Shown: positions 1 through 11,299 of the stretch, piece by piece | Numbering within the stretch: position 1 is the first letter of the stretch | How the letters are laid out: every line of letters starts with the position of its first letter | Position numbers and translations under genes: made by a program | Assembly: GCA_037447655.1 (NCBI GenBank) | Contig: JBBHKE010000827.1 | Span: 62,001 to 126,000 of the forward strand | Length of the DNA stretch: 64,000 nucleotides | DNA from: Zygnema cylindricum | Lineage: Eukaryota; Streptophyta; Zygnematophyceae; Zygnematales; Zygnemataceae | Direction: 5' to 3' | Notes under the pieces: generated by a model | Database searches by the model: none | The model's input: the letters and a program-made list of their open reading frames with translations, nothing else | Told to the model about the DNA's origin: nothing

Positions 1-630
1 TCCTGGCGGCTCGAGCCCGCTGCAGAGCGTTTTTCCGGGCCAACTTGAGTGCTCGTACCTCCGGTGTAACCTCTGCCCGGGAGATGATGTCATGCAGACG
101 AACATCCCACGGGTGGTAACGGCAGAGTAACACGGGAACGTGCACCCTGTACCGCTGGTTCTCTTCGACTACCTCCACGAATGGCAGGGCACGAGGGTTT
201 AGCTGTACATAACCCTTATGGTTGTTCCCCAAGTCCTTTGTCCTCATGAAATTCCAAGCTGGGTGTGACGGCACGTCGGCGGGGATATAGATAGGGTCCC
301 CAAGTTTTCCTTTTCGCAACGTTGCAGGCCACTCCGAAGGTCCGCATCCGAAATCACATGGTCTTCCTCATCCTCCTGATCCCCTTCCTGGATTGGGTTG
401 TACTCGGGGTCTTGTGAATTTTCTGACCCCTCTCCTCCGCTGGTCTCCGCTGGGCCTGCCCCATAACTAGTTGTCTCCTCTGATTCAGGGACTGCCTCTA
501 CCTCCCTACTCCTGTCTTCCTCTACCATGGCCTCTGCCGCCTCTAACAATCTATCCGGGCGAGGTTCATCTTCTCGCCCTACTCGTACCAGTCTGCGTCT
601 TTTTGGCGGTGGAGAAGACGACGATGCCAT
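1..630 (-). pseudogene. unknown reading frame, frameshifted, runs off left edge
   Basis: I do not recognise this product. A Met at 630 opens a polar stretch beginning MASSSSPPPKRRR, with a basic patch (PKRRRLVR) that could be a nuclear localisation signal, followed by a very acidic Glu/Asp-rich segment. This frame stops at 244. A second minus-strand frame is open from 367 to the window edge and looks more protein-like (GDPIYIPADVPSHPAWN, then a basic end), so a frameshift or an intron near 345-370 probably links the two. About 200 bp upstream (minus strand, near 838) lies a TATA-like TTTTATAAT, and an AATAAA lies near 755. It is directly downstream of the Ty3 element J and could be a host gene, a gag-like gene or a transduced fragment. 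Confidence 0.35.
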
Positions 631-1136
631 GAACGTTGTGGCGTCGGATAATTCTCGTAATACGAGAAAGGAGGGTAAGCTGGCTGTGCAGAGTGAAGCA
701 CTCTCTAAGCTGCCTGGACTAGGCTGGGCGCGAGGGCGGATGGCGGCTTTATTACAGAGGGTTGAGGGTTTCACGTTTGGACTTTGTGAAGCGTCGCAGT
801 GTGCGAGGGTATCGCAGCGTCCAAGAATTATAAAACAGCGCTGGTGCGGCAAAATTGAGGGTTCGTTGTCACCAATGTGGTGAAACACGATTGCGCCGTT
901 GCGCTTTCCTATCAGCGCAGCGGTGGCGCTGCGTTCCTCTGATGGTACCGTATCCATGCTGCGCTGCGGTGGTTGCGCCGCTGATTCGCAGAAGTGAGGT
1001 AACCTGGTCGTTGCGTTTTTTCGCCGCGTCCCTAATATAATTGCGATGGTTGCGACACTGCGATTCGATCCTTTGCCGCGGCCGCTGCGATTGCCCCTCC
1101 GGTGTAGTTGAGTGTCCCCACTCATCTGAAACCGGC

Positions 1137-1877
1137 GCAGCAACTCAGGAGAATGCAGATCCTCCTCGTTCACCCAAGAGTCATCCTCAGCGTCGTAGCC
1201 CTTCCAACGCACCAGATACTGGTTGGCGTTGGAATGGTGAGAGCGACGCGACTGAAGTATCTCCTCCACCTCGTACTCGTCCGATTTATCGTGAACGGGG
1301 GGCAAAGGAGTAGTTTGCCGTCGATTAGGAAACATCGAATCAGGGTTCCGGAACGATTTAAGCCGGGAAACGTGGAAGACGTTGTGGATATGCCACTCCG
1401 TCGGAATATCCAACTTATAAGCCACCTCTCCCGCACGTGACCGTACCGTGAATGGGCGCGTGAATTTCGGTGCCAATTTCTTTGAGAGGGTGCCCGGTAA
1501 GGAGAGGTGTGCCATGTTGAGGCGAACCTTATCGCCCACGCGAAAGACAGTTACCTTCCGGTGAGAATCGGCTTGTTACTTTTGACGATCCTTTGCCAGC
1601 TGGAGCGCCTTCGCCGCCTTTTCCAGGTTCCCTTGCAACGTTGTGGCAAAATCCAGAGCTGCCGGCGTTGGGCAGTCCGCGACCAATAAGTTTAGGGGAA
1701 GAGTGGGCTGTCGTCCATTGAGGAAAAATGGCGTAGCATTCGTGGACGAGTGCACCGCACTGTTGTACGCCACCTCAATCGATGTTAGATGGTTTACCCA
1801 ATCCGTTTTGTGCACCGAAACATAAGCCCGTAACGCCTCCTCCAATGTTCGTTCACCATTTCAGTTTGACCATTCGT
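1137..1877 (-). pseudogene. J integrase C-terminus and chromodomain (broken)
   Basis: Continuation of J pol after a stop near 1875 and a frameshift between 1878 and 1845. The first part carries the end of the integrase core (VNHLTSIEVAYNSAVHSST, typical of Ty3 integrases). An in-frame TAA at 1573-1575 splits it from the rest, which reads VGDKVRLNMAHL, a GPF/Y-like module (APKFTRPFTV..YKLDIP..HNVFHVSRLK) and a chromodomain at about 1278-1137 (YEVEEILQSRR, YLVRWKGY, DDSWVNEEDL). Chromodomains at the integrase end bind modified histones and steer chromovirus insertion. The same frame then stays open for a further 290 codons to 244 with no similarity to pol. Confidence 0.85.
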
Positions 1878-4706
1878 TTAAAGGTGGTAAGCTGTGGACA
1901 TCGCTAGTTGCGTTCCACATCGCTCAAACAGACACCTCCAAAAATGACTCACAAATTTCCGATCTCGGTCGCTGACGATCCTCTTTGGGAGTCCGTAATG
2001 GTGGAATATCTCCTGAAAGAATAAGTCTGCCACATCTTGCGCTATGGCGGTGGTTGTCGTGGGTAAGAAATGAGCTATTTTTGTCAGGTAATCCACAACG
2101 ACGAAGATAAAGTCATAACCTTCCCTGGTTAACGGGAGAGCAAAGATGAAGTCCATCGAAATCGCTTCCCAAGGAACAAATGGTATCGGAAGAAGTTGCA
2201 ACAGACCGTGATGACCCGATTCCGCTTTGTTTCGATTACAGGAGTCACACGTCCGGACATACTCCGCAATGTCCGGAGTCATGTTTGGCCAATAATACGC
2301 CTCAGCGACACGTGCAGTTGTTTTATCCCGGCCGAAGTGCCCACTGAGTGGTTCATCATGACTTAATTTCAGTATCGAATGCCGTAGCTCCTGGTTTGTC
2401 GGTACGTAAAGTCTCGTCGTTTTACTTGGTCTATTTCGCCACATTCCATTGGCGGTCCGAACCAATACCTTTCGTTTTATCAGTTCTCGTAATGTCTCTT
2501 CGTCATCATATGCTGCCTTGATTCTACTTAGCCACTGCTCGTCCACTTGCATCGTACTGGTGACTGCGCTGAGTTTCAGATCTTGCGCTGTGGTCGCCGG
2601 TGCGGTGTTCTTCTTCACCGAGCTAACGTTGACATCCTGCGATGTGTGCGATCGTTGCTCTGTCAGTGGAGCAGCGACTCCGGGTCTTCTCGACAGCGCA
2701 TCTGCCGGATTCGTCTTGCCCAGCTTGTATTCAATGACAAGTTCCGGCCCGAAGGTCTGGAGAAACGTCATCCAACGCACTTGTTTCTTGGACAATTTCG
2801 GCTGTGTTTGCAGGTACTGCAGGGCGTGGTGATCCGTGATAATTTTGATCCGCTTCCCTAGAACGTAACATTTCCAAACTTCTAGCGCATTGATTATCCC
2901 AATTGTTTCCTTTTCATGGGTGGCCCAGTTAAGCTCCGCTGCCTTTAGTTTTCGACTGTCGTAGGCAATGCGTTTTAGGCCTTTCCCGTGATCCTGCATA
3001 AGGATCGCTCCAATAGCCGTATCGTTGGCGTCTGTAATTATCGTCCAAGGTAGGTCCGGGTCGGGAACAGCTAACACAGGGGCGGTAACCAACCGTTCCT
3101 TTAGCGTGTTGAAAGCTGCCCCTTGCGCCGATTTCCACTCGTAGGGCACGTCATTCTTAAGTAATTCCGTGAGTGGTGCAGCGATTTTGGCGAAACCTTT
3201 GACAAATCGTCGATAATAGGAGCATAAATCCAGAAAGCTCCGTAACTCCGTAATGTTCACCGGCTGCAGCCACTCCTTCATTGCCCTTGTTTTGTTCGGA
3301 TCTACTGCGATTCCGTCCCGGCTCACCATATGGCCCAAAAAATCAATTTTCTCCTTCAAGAAGTCACATTTGCTCCTCTTTGCGTACAACTTATTCTCCC
3401 GAAGGACTTGTAGGACAGTTCGTAGGTGCTTCATGTGTTCCTCCAATGTTCTGGTATACACCAAGATGTCGTCTAAAAATACGATTACAAATGCGTCCAG
3501 ATATTGTCGAAAGATGGAGTTCATCAAATGCATAAAAGTCGTCGGCGCATTGGTTAACCCAAACGGCATTACCCGAAACTGGAAATGACCATACCGAGTT
3601 CTAAACGCCGTCTTTTCCACATCCTCGTCAGCAATTCTAATCTGGTGATAGCCGCTCCGCAGATCTATCTTTGAGAAATATTTAGCACCTCGAAGTCGGT
3701 CTAACAATTCGTCTATTCTCGGTAAAGGGTACGCATTCTTGATCGTTAACTTGTTTAGCGCTCGGTAGTCCACACACATACGGAAACCTCCATTTTTTTT
3801 ATTCACGAAAAGAACGGGGGCTCCATACGGTGACTTACTTGGTTCTATTGCTCCGGCTTGGACCAACTCCGCGAGTTGCTTTTTGAGTTCGTCTAATTCG
3901 GTGTAACTCATCTTGTACATCCGATTAGCCGGGGGTGCCGCTCCGGGAACAAATTCTATCTTGTGGTCTACTTCGCGCTTCGGAGGTAAGCCCTCGGGGA
4001 GCTTCGGGGGAAAAACATCTACGTACTCCTCGAGAAGTTTTGTCACGACTTCCGGGGCCTCTTCGGAAGTCTTGCCGGTGTCGTCACTTTCTTTTGAGTC
4101 AAAGTCGGGATCCTTCTTCTTCCATTCCTCCATGATCTCCTCCTTCGCCTCCTCCATGGGCTGGACGACCGCTACACTAATAGTTTCCCCTTTTCTGAGT
4201 GCCCTCTTAAGCTGTAAAGCTGAAAGTAGGCGTCCCTCTTCCGATCCTTTACCAGCCGCTCCTGCTTTTACCTCAAACTCTTCTTCGCCCTTCTTCACTC
4301 TCATGGCCCCACTTCTCCAATCGATCGTCGGATTCCATTTTTGCAACCACGGCTTCCCCAAGATTACTTCATGGTCCCCAAGAGGTAATACATGAAGAGT
4401 GTCGTACCATCGGAATCTCCCGATGCCTACACGTAACCTCGGGGTACGATGGGTAATGGATAAGGAACTTCCGTCTGCCAACTGCACCGACTGCTGATTC
4501 GTAAGTCCCACGAGAGGAAGCTTCAACTTTTTCACCGTTGCCTTGTTGATGAAATTTTCCGATGCTCCGGAGTCCACCATGAAGCTGGTTACGCACACTC
4601 CGATTTGACCCCAAAATATCAAAGGGTCTCCTCCTTCACCGGCTAACCTCATGACGTTAAGTTTCCCCTTTCCTGCATATTTCCGTTTTGGACAATCACG
4701 GGCCAT
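1878..4706 (-). CDS. pol: Ty3 pol polyprotein: protease, RT, RNase H, integrase (element J)
   Basis: 942 codons open from a Met inside the CCHC knuckle (the true frame starts further upstream in gag-pol). In order: the end of the zinc knuckle ([10 protein letters not shown]), aspartic protease with [11 protein letters not shown] with [12 protein letters not shown] and [11 protein letters not shown] and the catalytic motif FLDDILVYT (FLDD variant of Y/FxDD), RNase H with [10 protein letters not shown] and THEKE, the integrase HHCC zinc domain ([22 protein letters not shown]), then the integrase core with MDFIFALP and SDRDRKF (two Asp of DDE). It ends at STAYHL followed by a stop, before the catalytic Glu. 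The reading frame is well preserved compared with gag. Confidence 0.93.
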   Translation of the reverse strand: MARDCPKRKYAGKGKLNVMRLAGEGGDPLIFWGQIGVCVTSFMVDSGASENFINKATVKKLKLPLVGLTNQQSVQLADGSSLSITHRTPRLRVGIGRFRWYDTLHVLPLGDHEVILGKPWLQKWNPTIDWRSGAMRVKKGEEEFEVKAGAAGKGSEEGRLLSALQLKRALRKGETISVAVVQPMEEAKEEIMEEWKKKDPDFDSKESDDTGKTSEEAPEVVTKLLEEYVDVFPPKLPEGLPPKREVDHKIEFVPGAAPPANRMYKMSYTELDELKKQLAELVQAGAIEPSKSPYGAPVLFVNKKNGGFRMCVDYRALNKLTIKNAYPLPRIDELLDRLRGAKYFSKIDLRSGYHQIRIADEDVEKTAFRTRYGHFQFRVMPFGLTNAPTTFMHLMNSIFRQYLDAFVIVFLDDILVYTRTLEEHMKHLRTVLQVLRENKLYAKRSKCDFLKEKIDFLGHMVSRDGIAVDPNKTRAMKEWLQPVNITELRSFLDLCSYYRRFVKGFAKIAAPLTELLKNDVPYEWKSAQGAAFNTLKERLVTAPVLAVPDPDLPWTIITDANDTAIGAILMQDHGKGLKRIAYDSRKLKAAELNWATHEKETIGIINALEVWKCYVLGKRIKIITDHHALQYLQTQPKLSKKQVRWMTFLQTFGPELVIEYKLGKTNPADALSRRPGVAAPLTEQRSHTSQDVNVSSVKKNTAPATTAQDLKLSAVTSTMQVDEQWLSRIKAAYDDEETLRELIKRKVLVRTANGMWRNRPSKTTRLYVPTNQELRHSILKLSHDEPLSGHFGRDKTTARVAEAYYWPNMTPDIAEYVRTCDSCNRNKAESGHHGLLQLLPIPFVPWEAISMDFIFALPLTREGYDFIFVVVDYLTKIAHFLPTTTTAIAQDVADLFFQEIFHHYGLPKRIVSDRDRKFVSHFWRCLFERCGTQLAMSTAYHL

Positions 4707-5595
4707 ATGGTCCGGGGAACCGCACTGGAAGCATAAGCCATTTTGCCTCCTCCGTTGGAGCTCCTCAAGGATAAGTAGTTGGCCTTGGTCTTGATAGTTT
4801 TCTTCTTTTTCCGCAGTACATTGACCACTTCCTTATCCTCATTAATTGCTCCGAGCTCCATGGGAGTTGGACCATCGTCTCGACGACCCCCTCCACCGCT
4901 ACTCGACCCAAAATGATAAGGCCGTCGGAGGGTGAAGTCAACTGAATCGGTCCGCTCAGCAAACTGAATGATTGCTGAGAGACTAGGAGTTGTGCTTTCC
5001 CGAGCGAGCCATTGTTCCACATCCCTACGAATAGAGGATTTGAGCCCCTTCACATAGCGATCCACAGCTTCATCTTCCGTCATCGTAGGTATTTGAACCT
5101 TACACTCCAAAAATCGTTGCGTAAACTCCAACACTGAAGTTCGTTGCTTCAGCGCTGCGATCTTATCTCGTGCAACCTTAACCGTATTAACAGGCTACCA
5201 GGCGTCTCGGAGGAATTAGACGAAGAGAGCCCAAACGGTCGATATCTCATCATTCTCCACCAATGTCCTCCACCATGCACCCGCTGCCCCCTTAAGAAGA
5301 CCACCCGCGTAGTGAATCTTCTCTCGGTCCAACAAGCTAGGAAAATTCTCGAGAAATTCGCAACAGAGAATAGCCACGTGTTCAGGTTCTTGTGTCTTAC
5401 GGGGTCGAACTCGTCGGGAAGTCGTAATTTCGGTCTCCTGGAGTCTCTCTCCATGCCTCCATGAGGTCGCTCACCAGGACGAGATTCCAAAGCTGCGACG
5501 GTGTTGCTCAGCTGCGCGTTCTGTAATCTCACGCTTTCTAGCTCCCTGAGAACTTGCGCTAACATTTCTGTAGTAGATACGTCGTGTTCGTCCAT
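4690..5595 (-). pseudogene. gag: Ty3 gag of element J, frameshifted
   Basis: Starts MDEHDVSTTEMLAQVLREL 22 bp after the primer-binding site, with a coiled-coil-like Leu/Gln stretch and LRLPDEFDPVRHKNLNTWL, typical of Ty3 gag. The frame is lost near 5350. It resumes in another frame as VLEFTQRFLECKVQIP..RYVKGLKSSIRRDV, the conserved Ty3 capsid C-terminal half. It shifts again near 4830 into the pol frame, where the nucleocapsid knuckle [14 protein letters not shown] (C-X2-C-X4-H-X4-C) is read. At least two frameshifts mean this copy cannot make full-length Gag. Confidence 0.85.
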
Positions 5596-5616
5596 GCTGT
5601 CGGGTCACGAGAAATT

Positions 5617-5628
5617 GCTCTGATACCA
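5617..5628 (-). other. primer-binding site, 3' end of initiator tRNA-Met (element J)
   Basis: Reads TGGTATCAGAGC on the minus strand, one base after the LTR end. This is the classical plant LTR-retrotransposon site, complementary to the CCA-ended 3' terminus of initiator tRNA-Met. It contrasts with the anticodon-arm primer sites of the Copia elements in this window. Confidence 0.92.
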
Positions 5629-5629
5629 C

Positions 5630-6121
5630 TGTAAAAGGGACAAGGATTATAGGCACAGCAATACACCACCATGCACAGCGGAAAGCTCCAAAGATCTTCC
5701 CGTAGCAACAGCAGGCGCACACAGCAATAACAGACAAGATTGCGCTTTATTACTCAAAAGAGGATTACAAAATTCGGCGCTCGCTGCGAAGGTGTACTCA
5801 AAAGAGTCTGTCTCGTACTACGTCTGTCTCACTATTTAAACTTATTGCTAGTCAACCGAATACTGTACAAATGTACACGTGGACCTTCGCGGTCAACTGA
5901 GATCTATCCACAATATTATTCTAGAACTATACGGTAAAATCTACATTTCGTGGCGTTGCTATACTGCTATGCAGCGTTGCTATGCTGCGCTACGTTATTC
6001 TACTAAGTTGTTATGTTGCTATGTTGCGCTAATCTCGAATCGCAGCTGCGCTGCTCTGCAACCGCAACTATAGCAGCCTACTTTCTAGCCACTAAGTACT
6101 CAACCTTGTAACCTTGTTACA
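5630..6121 (-). repeat. 5' LTR of element J
   Basis: 492 bp bounded by TG..CA (on the plus strand TGTAAAAGG to TTGTTACA). On the minus strand a TATA-like TTTAAATA (5833-5840) and a downstream AATAAA (complement of TTTATT at 5746-5751) mark the U3/R and R/U5 zones. The U3 part is rich in repeated GCAGCATAGCAACG-type words also seen near 43080-43145. The flanking bases at 6122-6126 are CCAAC; the partner duplication is not seen. Confidence 0.85.
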
Positions 6122-7700
6122 CCAACCCACGGACAACTGCAGTAGGAGAAACGGATGGGGAAGGACAGGGATCTGGACAGTCCCGGGGTGCTGTCGTGGG
6201 TTCCGGGGAGTGAGAGGAATAAGGTGCAGGTGCAGAAGATGAGGGCTTCGGGGATTTTTTGGGAGAAGTGTGAGGAGGTGTAGGAGTCCTCAAGGGGATG
6301 TGAATCCTCTCATCAGGTTGTTACTCCACTAAAGCCTCCAGAGCAGTAGACACCTCCACCGAGACAAAGGTAGTCTCTCCACGAAGAGCCGAAGCGTTTC
6401 CAGAAGGTAGATCTGCACCCAAACCCTCCACATTAGGTCATGTGTTTTCCTCCCCTCTCCGCGGAAGGAGAGGCTCTTGGCTTAGCTCCAAAGAAGGCAT
6501 TTCAGGCTGAGTGCTGGCGCGAGGGGAAGTCCCCGCTGTTGGTGTAGGAGGAATCTTCCCGCTAAGAATCCCACTGGTCTTACGCCGAGCTTCCCTAATG
6601 AGCGTCAATTCCTGTTCCCATGCCTTTCGCCTCTCTTCCTCTAAGGCCTCCCAATCTAGCGTGACGGGTCTGGCCCCAGCCGTAGCTTGTCCCTGGGATT
6701 TTAGAACCTCCACTAGTTCCTTAGCTTTTTCCACTACTTTGGTAAGATTCGCTATCTCGATTCCCGCAATTTCGAGATCATTAGGTCTAGTACGCCACAA
6801 TCCTTCGGACAAATCTTCTGGTCCTGTACCCGAAACATCGGGATCGGTAGGTATGGATCTCCAGAGCCCTTCGGTAGGGCCGACACGAATGGTGTTGGGA
6901 GCAGGTCTCTCGGTGGAGGGTGGAATAGGAGTCGGGGACGTCTCCTCCTTGGGAAAAGGTGCAAATCTCCCCTTGCTGTCACGGTGGTCAAACTTCTTTC
7001 CACTTATTGGATTTCGTGCGCCCCTCTCAATACCCCCTTCTCCTCTACGAGGCCGAGAAGAGGTACCTTCCCGGGTGGGTCGACTGGCTGCGGTGTCCTG
7101 AGAGGAAGATGGAGGAGGGCGAGAATAGGGAGCTCTCTGGGACCGGTCTTGCACCGATTGGGAAAAGCTGCTCTCCGATGAACTACTCAAAATCTCCACC
7201 ACCCCCCCCACGGGTCTAACCACTCTGACTCGATCGGTCCGAGCCACTCTTTGTACCAGCTCCTTCTTCACCTTCAGCTCATGGAGGTCATGAAGAGCCA
7301 GGAGTTCCTTACGACCTGGTCGACGTGGGTCCGTCAAAACAGCGGGGTCAATCTGGATCTCGGCCCGGGGAATCTTGGATCGGGTATGTAGCCTGACCTC
7401 GGGAAGAGGGCCCACATGGGGCTCCCTCAGCGCCTGCCTCTTTGGCCGGGCCTTGGGAAACTCTCTATTCCTCTCCTCAGCATGGACCCTGGCGGCTTCT
7501 GCCAAAGAAGGGTAATGTTCAGGAGTCAGACTGGGAGGTGGAGGTGGAGGAGAACCACCAGACGTTTCCTTGGCTGGCGATTAAAAAACAGTCTCCATGG
7601 GCTCCGACTCCTCGGACCTCAGAGATTTCCCTTCCGGCATGGGCCTCTCCGGTCGACCTTGCTCTCCAGATCCGTTATCCGGAGTCTCTCCTCCCCCCAT
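6122..7700 (-). pseudogene. unknown Pro/Ser-rich reading frame cut by element J
   Basis: One minus-strand frame runs from a Met at 7700 to the LTR of J at 6121 with only three stops (TAA 7581-7583, TGA 6436-6438, a TAA near 6328). It reads coding-like on both sides of each, so it looks like a decayed gene of at least 525 codons, not chance. Only 356 codons (7505-6438) are now uninterrupted. The product is low-complexity and hydrophilic: PPPPPPS, SSSSESS, and a repeated GLWRS/GLWRT motif (TEGLWRSIP, SEGLWRTRP). It also has a helical charged stretch (TKVVEKAKELVEVLKS) and EALEEERRKAWEQEL near the end. I see no known domain. It could be a gag-like gene of another element or a host gene. The Met at 7505 is an alternative start. 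Confidence 0.45.
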
Positions 7701-8910
7701 GATGACAGAGGTGTAGGGGGGAAGAGTGGTGAATAGAACTTAAGCTCGCTTCCAAAAAGAGGGCTTCCAAAGTGAAAGCTCCTATCCCCTCTAATCCGAG
7801 AAGACAGGTGGGCTTTTCATTACTATGCTTTGTCCACTGGAAGTCTATAGCATTTGTTCCCTCAAAACCCACTGTTTCGATACACGGAAGTTGAAGTTTT
7901 ACTCCGGGAGGTTCACGCCAAAGCAAAAGAAACTACAAGTGAATACACAAATGCACTACCACGTTGACATATAGAAATAAATAGGAATGGCTGTTTCAGA
8001 TTTAACAATATCACCTTGACCACAGAAATAAAATATAAGATGGAAGATATAAAGATGGTGGAGCAAGCTGAACATAACCCGGCAATTTTACGATGACAAT
8101 GAGAAAAGGCGATCTCCCTCCCAATGGTTGTGTAAATAGGTATGATACTCCTTCAACCCTCGGTGTCCGCAGCTCGGAACCGACTAGACTCTTCTCAGTT
8201 TCAAGCAGCGAAAAATCCAAAATTCACCCAAAGGGAAGATAATGCCAATTACCAACCCGAACTATGATTCCCACAATGAACAGATCCAAAACAAAGATGG
8301 CAATAGAGTCAAAACAAAACAAAGATTCTTTCAAAAGAAGGTTTGTTGGATTTTTTGCGGGTTTTCACAGGTGACAGTACTGAAAAGCAACCTGTCTCCT
8401 TCGACCCCAATTGCCTTATACATCAAAGTTTGTCATCTTGCAAGTCCGAAAGTCAAAGCTACGCTATTAACCAATGAGCGGTAAACAAGTGTAATTGAAC
8501 TGACACAAGACAAATTAATCCGTACTACACTCGGGGCAAAAAGTTCTGCTCCGGACTGCGGCTACATCCCCCGCCGGAAGTATTTATTCGGTCCTCAATT
8601 ATAAGACAAGTCCAGAAAATGACACTAACTTGCCAGACTTTGACCTAACTTAATAAATGGACGAAAAGTCAGTTGAGACTGAACTAAATTTCTACTGACG
8701 GCTACCAGCATAATCTAAATGCAAATCCGAAAAGTTACGTGGCAATCCACAATGTACCCCCCAAAGGGGCTGGTGGCAAATGGTTCCGTGTAACGGAATT
8801 GCAATCTTTGAGACGGTAGAACTTTGTCATCCGGCCTCCGTTTGGCGCCAAATAAAGTGCGTTCCGCTCAGTTTAGGAAATACAAGTATTTCGTCGGGCT
8901 TGGTGCACTC
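7701..8910. other. no gene recognised
   Basis: Unassigned sequence between the unknown reading frame and solo LTR I. A minus-strand open stretch at 7926-7675 (GVKLQLPCIETVGFEG) could be an upstream exon of the neighbouring frame but has no other support. I see no repeats, LTR ends or RNA genes. Confidence 0.4.
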
Positions 8911-9103
8911 TGTTGAAATTTAAGTATTTTCTAGGTCTAGAGATTGTAAAATAAAAAGGCAAAAAGGGGACACTAACAACCTACCTCTAACTCTTCACTC
9001 AAGTCCCCACACTTGTCGCAGTCACTGAAGACTTGAAGAGGAGTTAGATCCATGGCTGCCTAGGCTGTCCAAAATGGACAGGCAATTCTTAATAGAGTTA
9101 TCT

Positions 9104-9183
9104 AAAAGGTGTGACGGACCCAGGATTTGATCCTGGTACTTGTCGTCCGTCAAACTAGCCTTTCGCTTTAACCAACAAGTCTA
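9104..9183 (-). ncRNA. antisense tRNA-like Pol III-type module in LTR I
   Basis: On the minus strand: an A-box-like TAGACTTGTTGGTTAAAGC (9183-9165) close to the tRNA D-arm consensus; about 31 bases later a B-box-like GGATCAAATCC (9133-9123) in a T-arm-like hairpin of 5 bp with a 7-base loop. An acceptor-like 8 bp stem, TGACGGAC/GTCCGTCA (9152-9145 with 9119-9112), closes it, with the 3' strand contiguous with the T-arm as in tRNA. A TTTT terminator is at 9107-9104. This is the best preserved copy. Whether it is transcribed is unknown. Confidence 0.55.
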
Positions 9184-9721
9184 AATACAGTGCTAGAGTA
9201 CAATAGGTTTGACAGATATTTATATTTGTAGACGTAGACTAGTTCGTCTAACGGGAAAAGATACGTAATGCATAGATACAGTTTTGTATAGTACGGAGTA
9301 CGATTTAATGTATTTTATGAAACGGATACCGCGCAATTGTTTCGAACACGAAACAAATATCGTACGTATATTTTCAACGGCTACAATTGTATCCGGTTTG
9401 ATCGGACAGCCACGATACGCGCCGCGATCACGGATTATGTACTTTTGGCGTTTTTCAGTCATCACCACGTCATGTGACACGTGGCGCGACAATGTTGGAA
9501 TGCGGCGACTCCGGAGATTGCGGTAACAAATCCGGCTATGACACGTGTCGACATTTTGGCCATGTTGTACAATGGCCGTACAGAAAGTACACAGGCACCT
9601 GTACTTTTCTGTACGACACACTAATTTGATTGGTGCCGTACTTCAGTAGATAGAGTTTTAGAGAGGGAATAGGACTTAGAAAATTTTGGGTAAGTAGCTG
9701 CCTCTCCCAGAGAGCACCTTG

Positions 9722-9729
9722 TATAAATG
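9722..9729 (+). promoter_or_regulatory. TATA box of LTR I
   Basis: TATAAATG, at the position where other LTRs of the family have TATAAAAG (45167-45174, 50528-50535) or a decayed TACAAAAG. It is the presumed Pol II core promoter of the LTR. Confidence 0.55.
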
Positions 9730-10204
9730 GCAAACTTTGGCCAGCCATAACTATCAATTTACTTGACCATTTTCAGTGATTCTTTTTGCTGCGGACTCAG
9801 GGGAGTCCAGGCTACACAGGGGTGTAGTCGGTCAGAGTTTTTGTCTGCCAGGGTGGCTGAATTTATAAGGGAAAGTCAAAGTGGGTGAATGTGTCCAAAT
9901 CTTATATTCTAACTTTGCATTCTGTGGTGGAACTGAGCACACAAAAAGTGTTATTTCACAGGGGTGAATCTATATTGGGGTTCTGGCTGTGAAGGGGTTG
10001 GTCATTTGGGATTATATCAAGTTTGGAGTCGGCACTATCTAGATTAGCTTCTTTGGATCTGCCTACTCTGAGGGCCAATGGAGGTCTCAGAGTTTCACAC
10101 TCACTCCTCCGTACTTTGAAGACCGTACAGAGTAAAAAGGTCCCGGAAATCCTTGGTGATATAAAGGTATGCTTGAAAAGCACCTGAGCTTGACAACCGT
10201 GGGA

Positions 10205-10800
10205 TGTTCATCCGCGAGGCGGTCGCTTCATTTTTCTTTGTAACTGTCAACCCACCTCTAGGAGGTTGGTTTGCAGATATAGAAAAATAATCATGACACG
10301 TTGGAGGATTAAGCTACGTGTCATGATGGAAAACCAGCGAAAATTGACGAAATTTGCACATGACATGCGCTTTCAAAAATACAACCGAAAAATAAAAATG
10401 TAATTTCGTAACTCTCCGTCGTCACTCTACTTTCAGTACCTTTTGTTTGTCACACTATTTCAGTCACCAAACCTTCGTTATGTTTGAAAACAATAACCCT
10501 AAAAAATGAGCTGGCATAGAAGAGTTGCGTGTGCAAAAAGTATAAAGACCTTTTGTCGTATGATGATTTCGTACGCAGATACATGGTACGCAAGTGAAGA
10601 TTTGATGTAAAATTTGTTGTTGGAAAAAATCTTAAGGATATTCAATATCGGATCGTAGCTTATGTGGTGCCAGTCAATTTAGGACACGTGGTTTATAGAC
10701 TCTTCGTGATGGAACATCGACTCAATCGACCCGTTCTGTAAAGTTGGCCGTACGATTACAGAGACGTCTGATGGAACTTCACCCTAATTGATCCATAACG
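10205..10800 (+). repeat. dispersed repeat R1 (copy of R2)
   Basis: About 590 bp, homologous in the same orientation to 20525-21412. It has a hairpin start (CAACCCACC..GGAGGTTGG, 10249-10275), shared blocks CTACGTGTCATGATG and GGAACATCGACTCAATCGACCC, and an end near GGAACTTCACCCTAAT. No coding capacity. The exact ends and class are unclear; the terminal hairpin does not match the TIR families nearby. Confidence 0.6.
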
Positions 10801-10877
10801 ATGATTTGGGTACAACGGATCTGCCATCAGGATTTTCACAATAAAATAGGTAAAAGTACAAACTATGAGAAATCGTA

Positions 10878-11262
10878 CACCGTCACGTCCTTTTACTCTA
10901 ATTTATTTATAACTCTACTTTGGGTTTTTTGCCGCATAATGAATACGCGATCAATATCTTTACACTAAAATAGGTTTGATCTCATTCCGCGTTTTATTTT
11001 GAGCACAATTTTACGTGCGATCGCGATTATTTTAATCCATGTTTTGTACTTCTTTACTTAACAAAGTACCATTTTCTACGGAATGAGACGTCCGTACATC
11101 ACACTATTCAAGAAGATCATAAATTAGAATTATTAACGCTAATTTACTAGAACCTTAATTAACGTAAAAAATAAATAGTGTTATTAATTCTATTTTAGGT
11201 ATTGGGTTCAAAATTTGGGGGTGTCGATATAGCGTTCATAACGCTAATAACGATTGGCGGTG
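10878..11262. mobile_element. possible TA-flanked MITE (M0)
   Basis: The right end CGATTGGCGGTG followed by TA is a clear family end. The left end would be TA-CACCGTCACG at 10876, which fits only the first bases of the terminal repeat. The interior shares motifs with M2 and M6 (the CCGTACATCACACTATT block, runs of ATTAGAATTATTAACGC). Confidence 0.4.
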
Positions 11263-11299
11263 TAGTTTCCATCGTGACACGGATTGATATCATCCACTA

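Larger units (their letters stand above)
1120..6121 (-). mobile_element. Ty3/gypsy chromovirus (element J), one LTR visible
   Basis: Order on the minus strand is LTR (6121-5630), primer-binding site (5628-5617), gag, CCHC knuckle, protease, reverse transcriptase, RNase H, integrase, chromodomain. This is the canonical Ty3/gypsy chromovirus order. A second LTR matching 5630-6121 is not found after the chromodomain, so the left end is truncated or rearranged; I place it near 1120, where similarity to integrase/chromodomain ends. Gag has frameshifts, pol is one long open frame, and the integrase tail has a stop and a frameshift. The copy is therefore probably immobile but not very old. The element interrupts an unknown reading frame on its right side. 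Confidence 0.9.
8911..10097 (+). mobile_element. solo Copia LTR I, family 1
   Basis: 1187 bp from TGTTGAAATT to AGTTTCA, flanked by the 5 bp duplication CACTC (8906-8910 and 10098-10102). It is homologous to the LTRs of the Copia nest further right: the same opening (TATTTTCTAGGTCT), the repeated GTACGG-rich middle, and the same end (GGAGGTCTCAGAGTTTCA). No internal region adjoins, so it is a solo LTR left by LTR-LTR recombination. It contains a TATA box at 9722-9729 and the antisense tRNA-like module at 9104-9183. Confidence 0.92.

Noticed and set aside
527-883. 118-codon plus-strand open frame
   Set aside because: It overlaps the more protein-like minus-strand frame in a GC-rich, stop-poor region and shows no family features.
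3913-4395. 160-codon plus-strand open frame
   Set aside because: It is antisense to the J pol polyprotein and is explained by its codon composition.
9112-9152. Reading the LTR stem-loop as a bacterial-type terminator or riboswitch
   Set aside because: The context is eukaryotic. The T-run lies on the opposite strand, and the A-box/B-box layout fits a tRNA-derived unit better.
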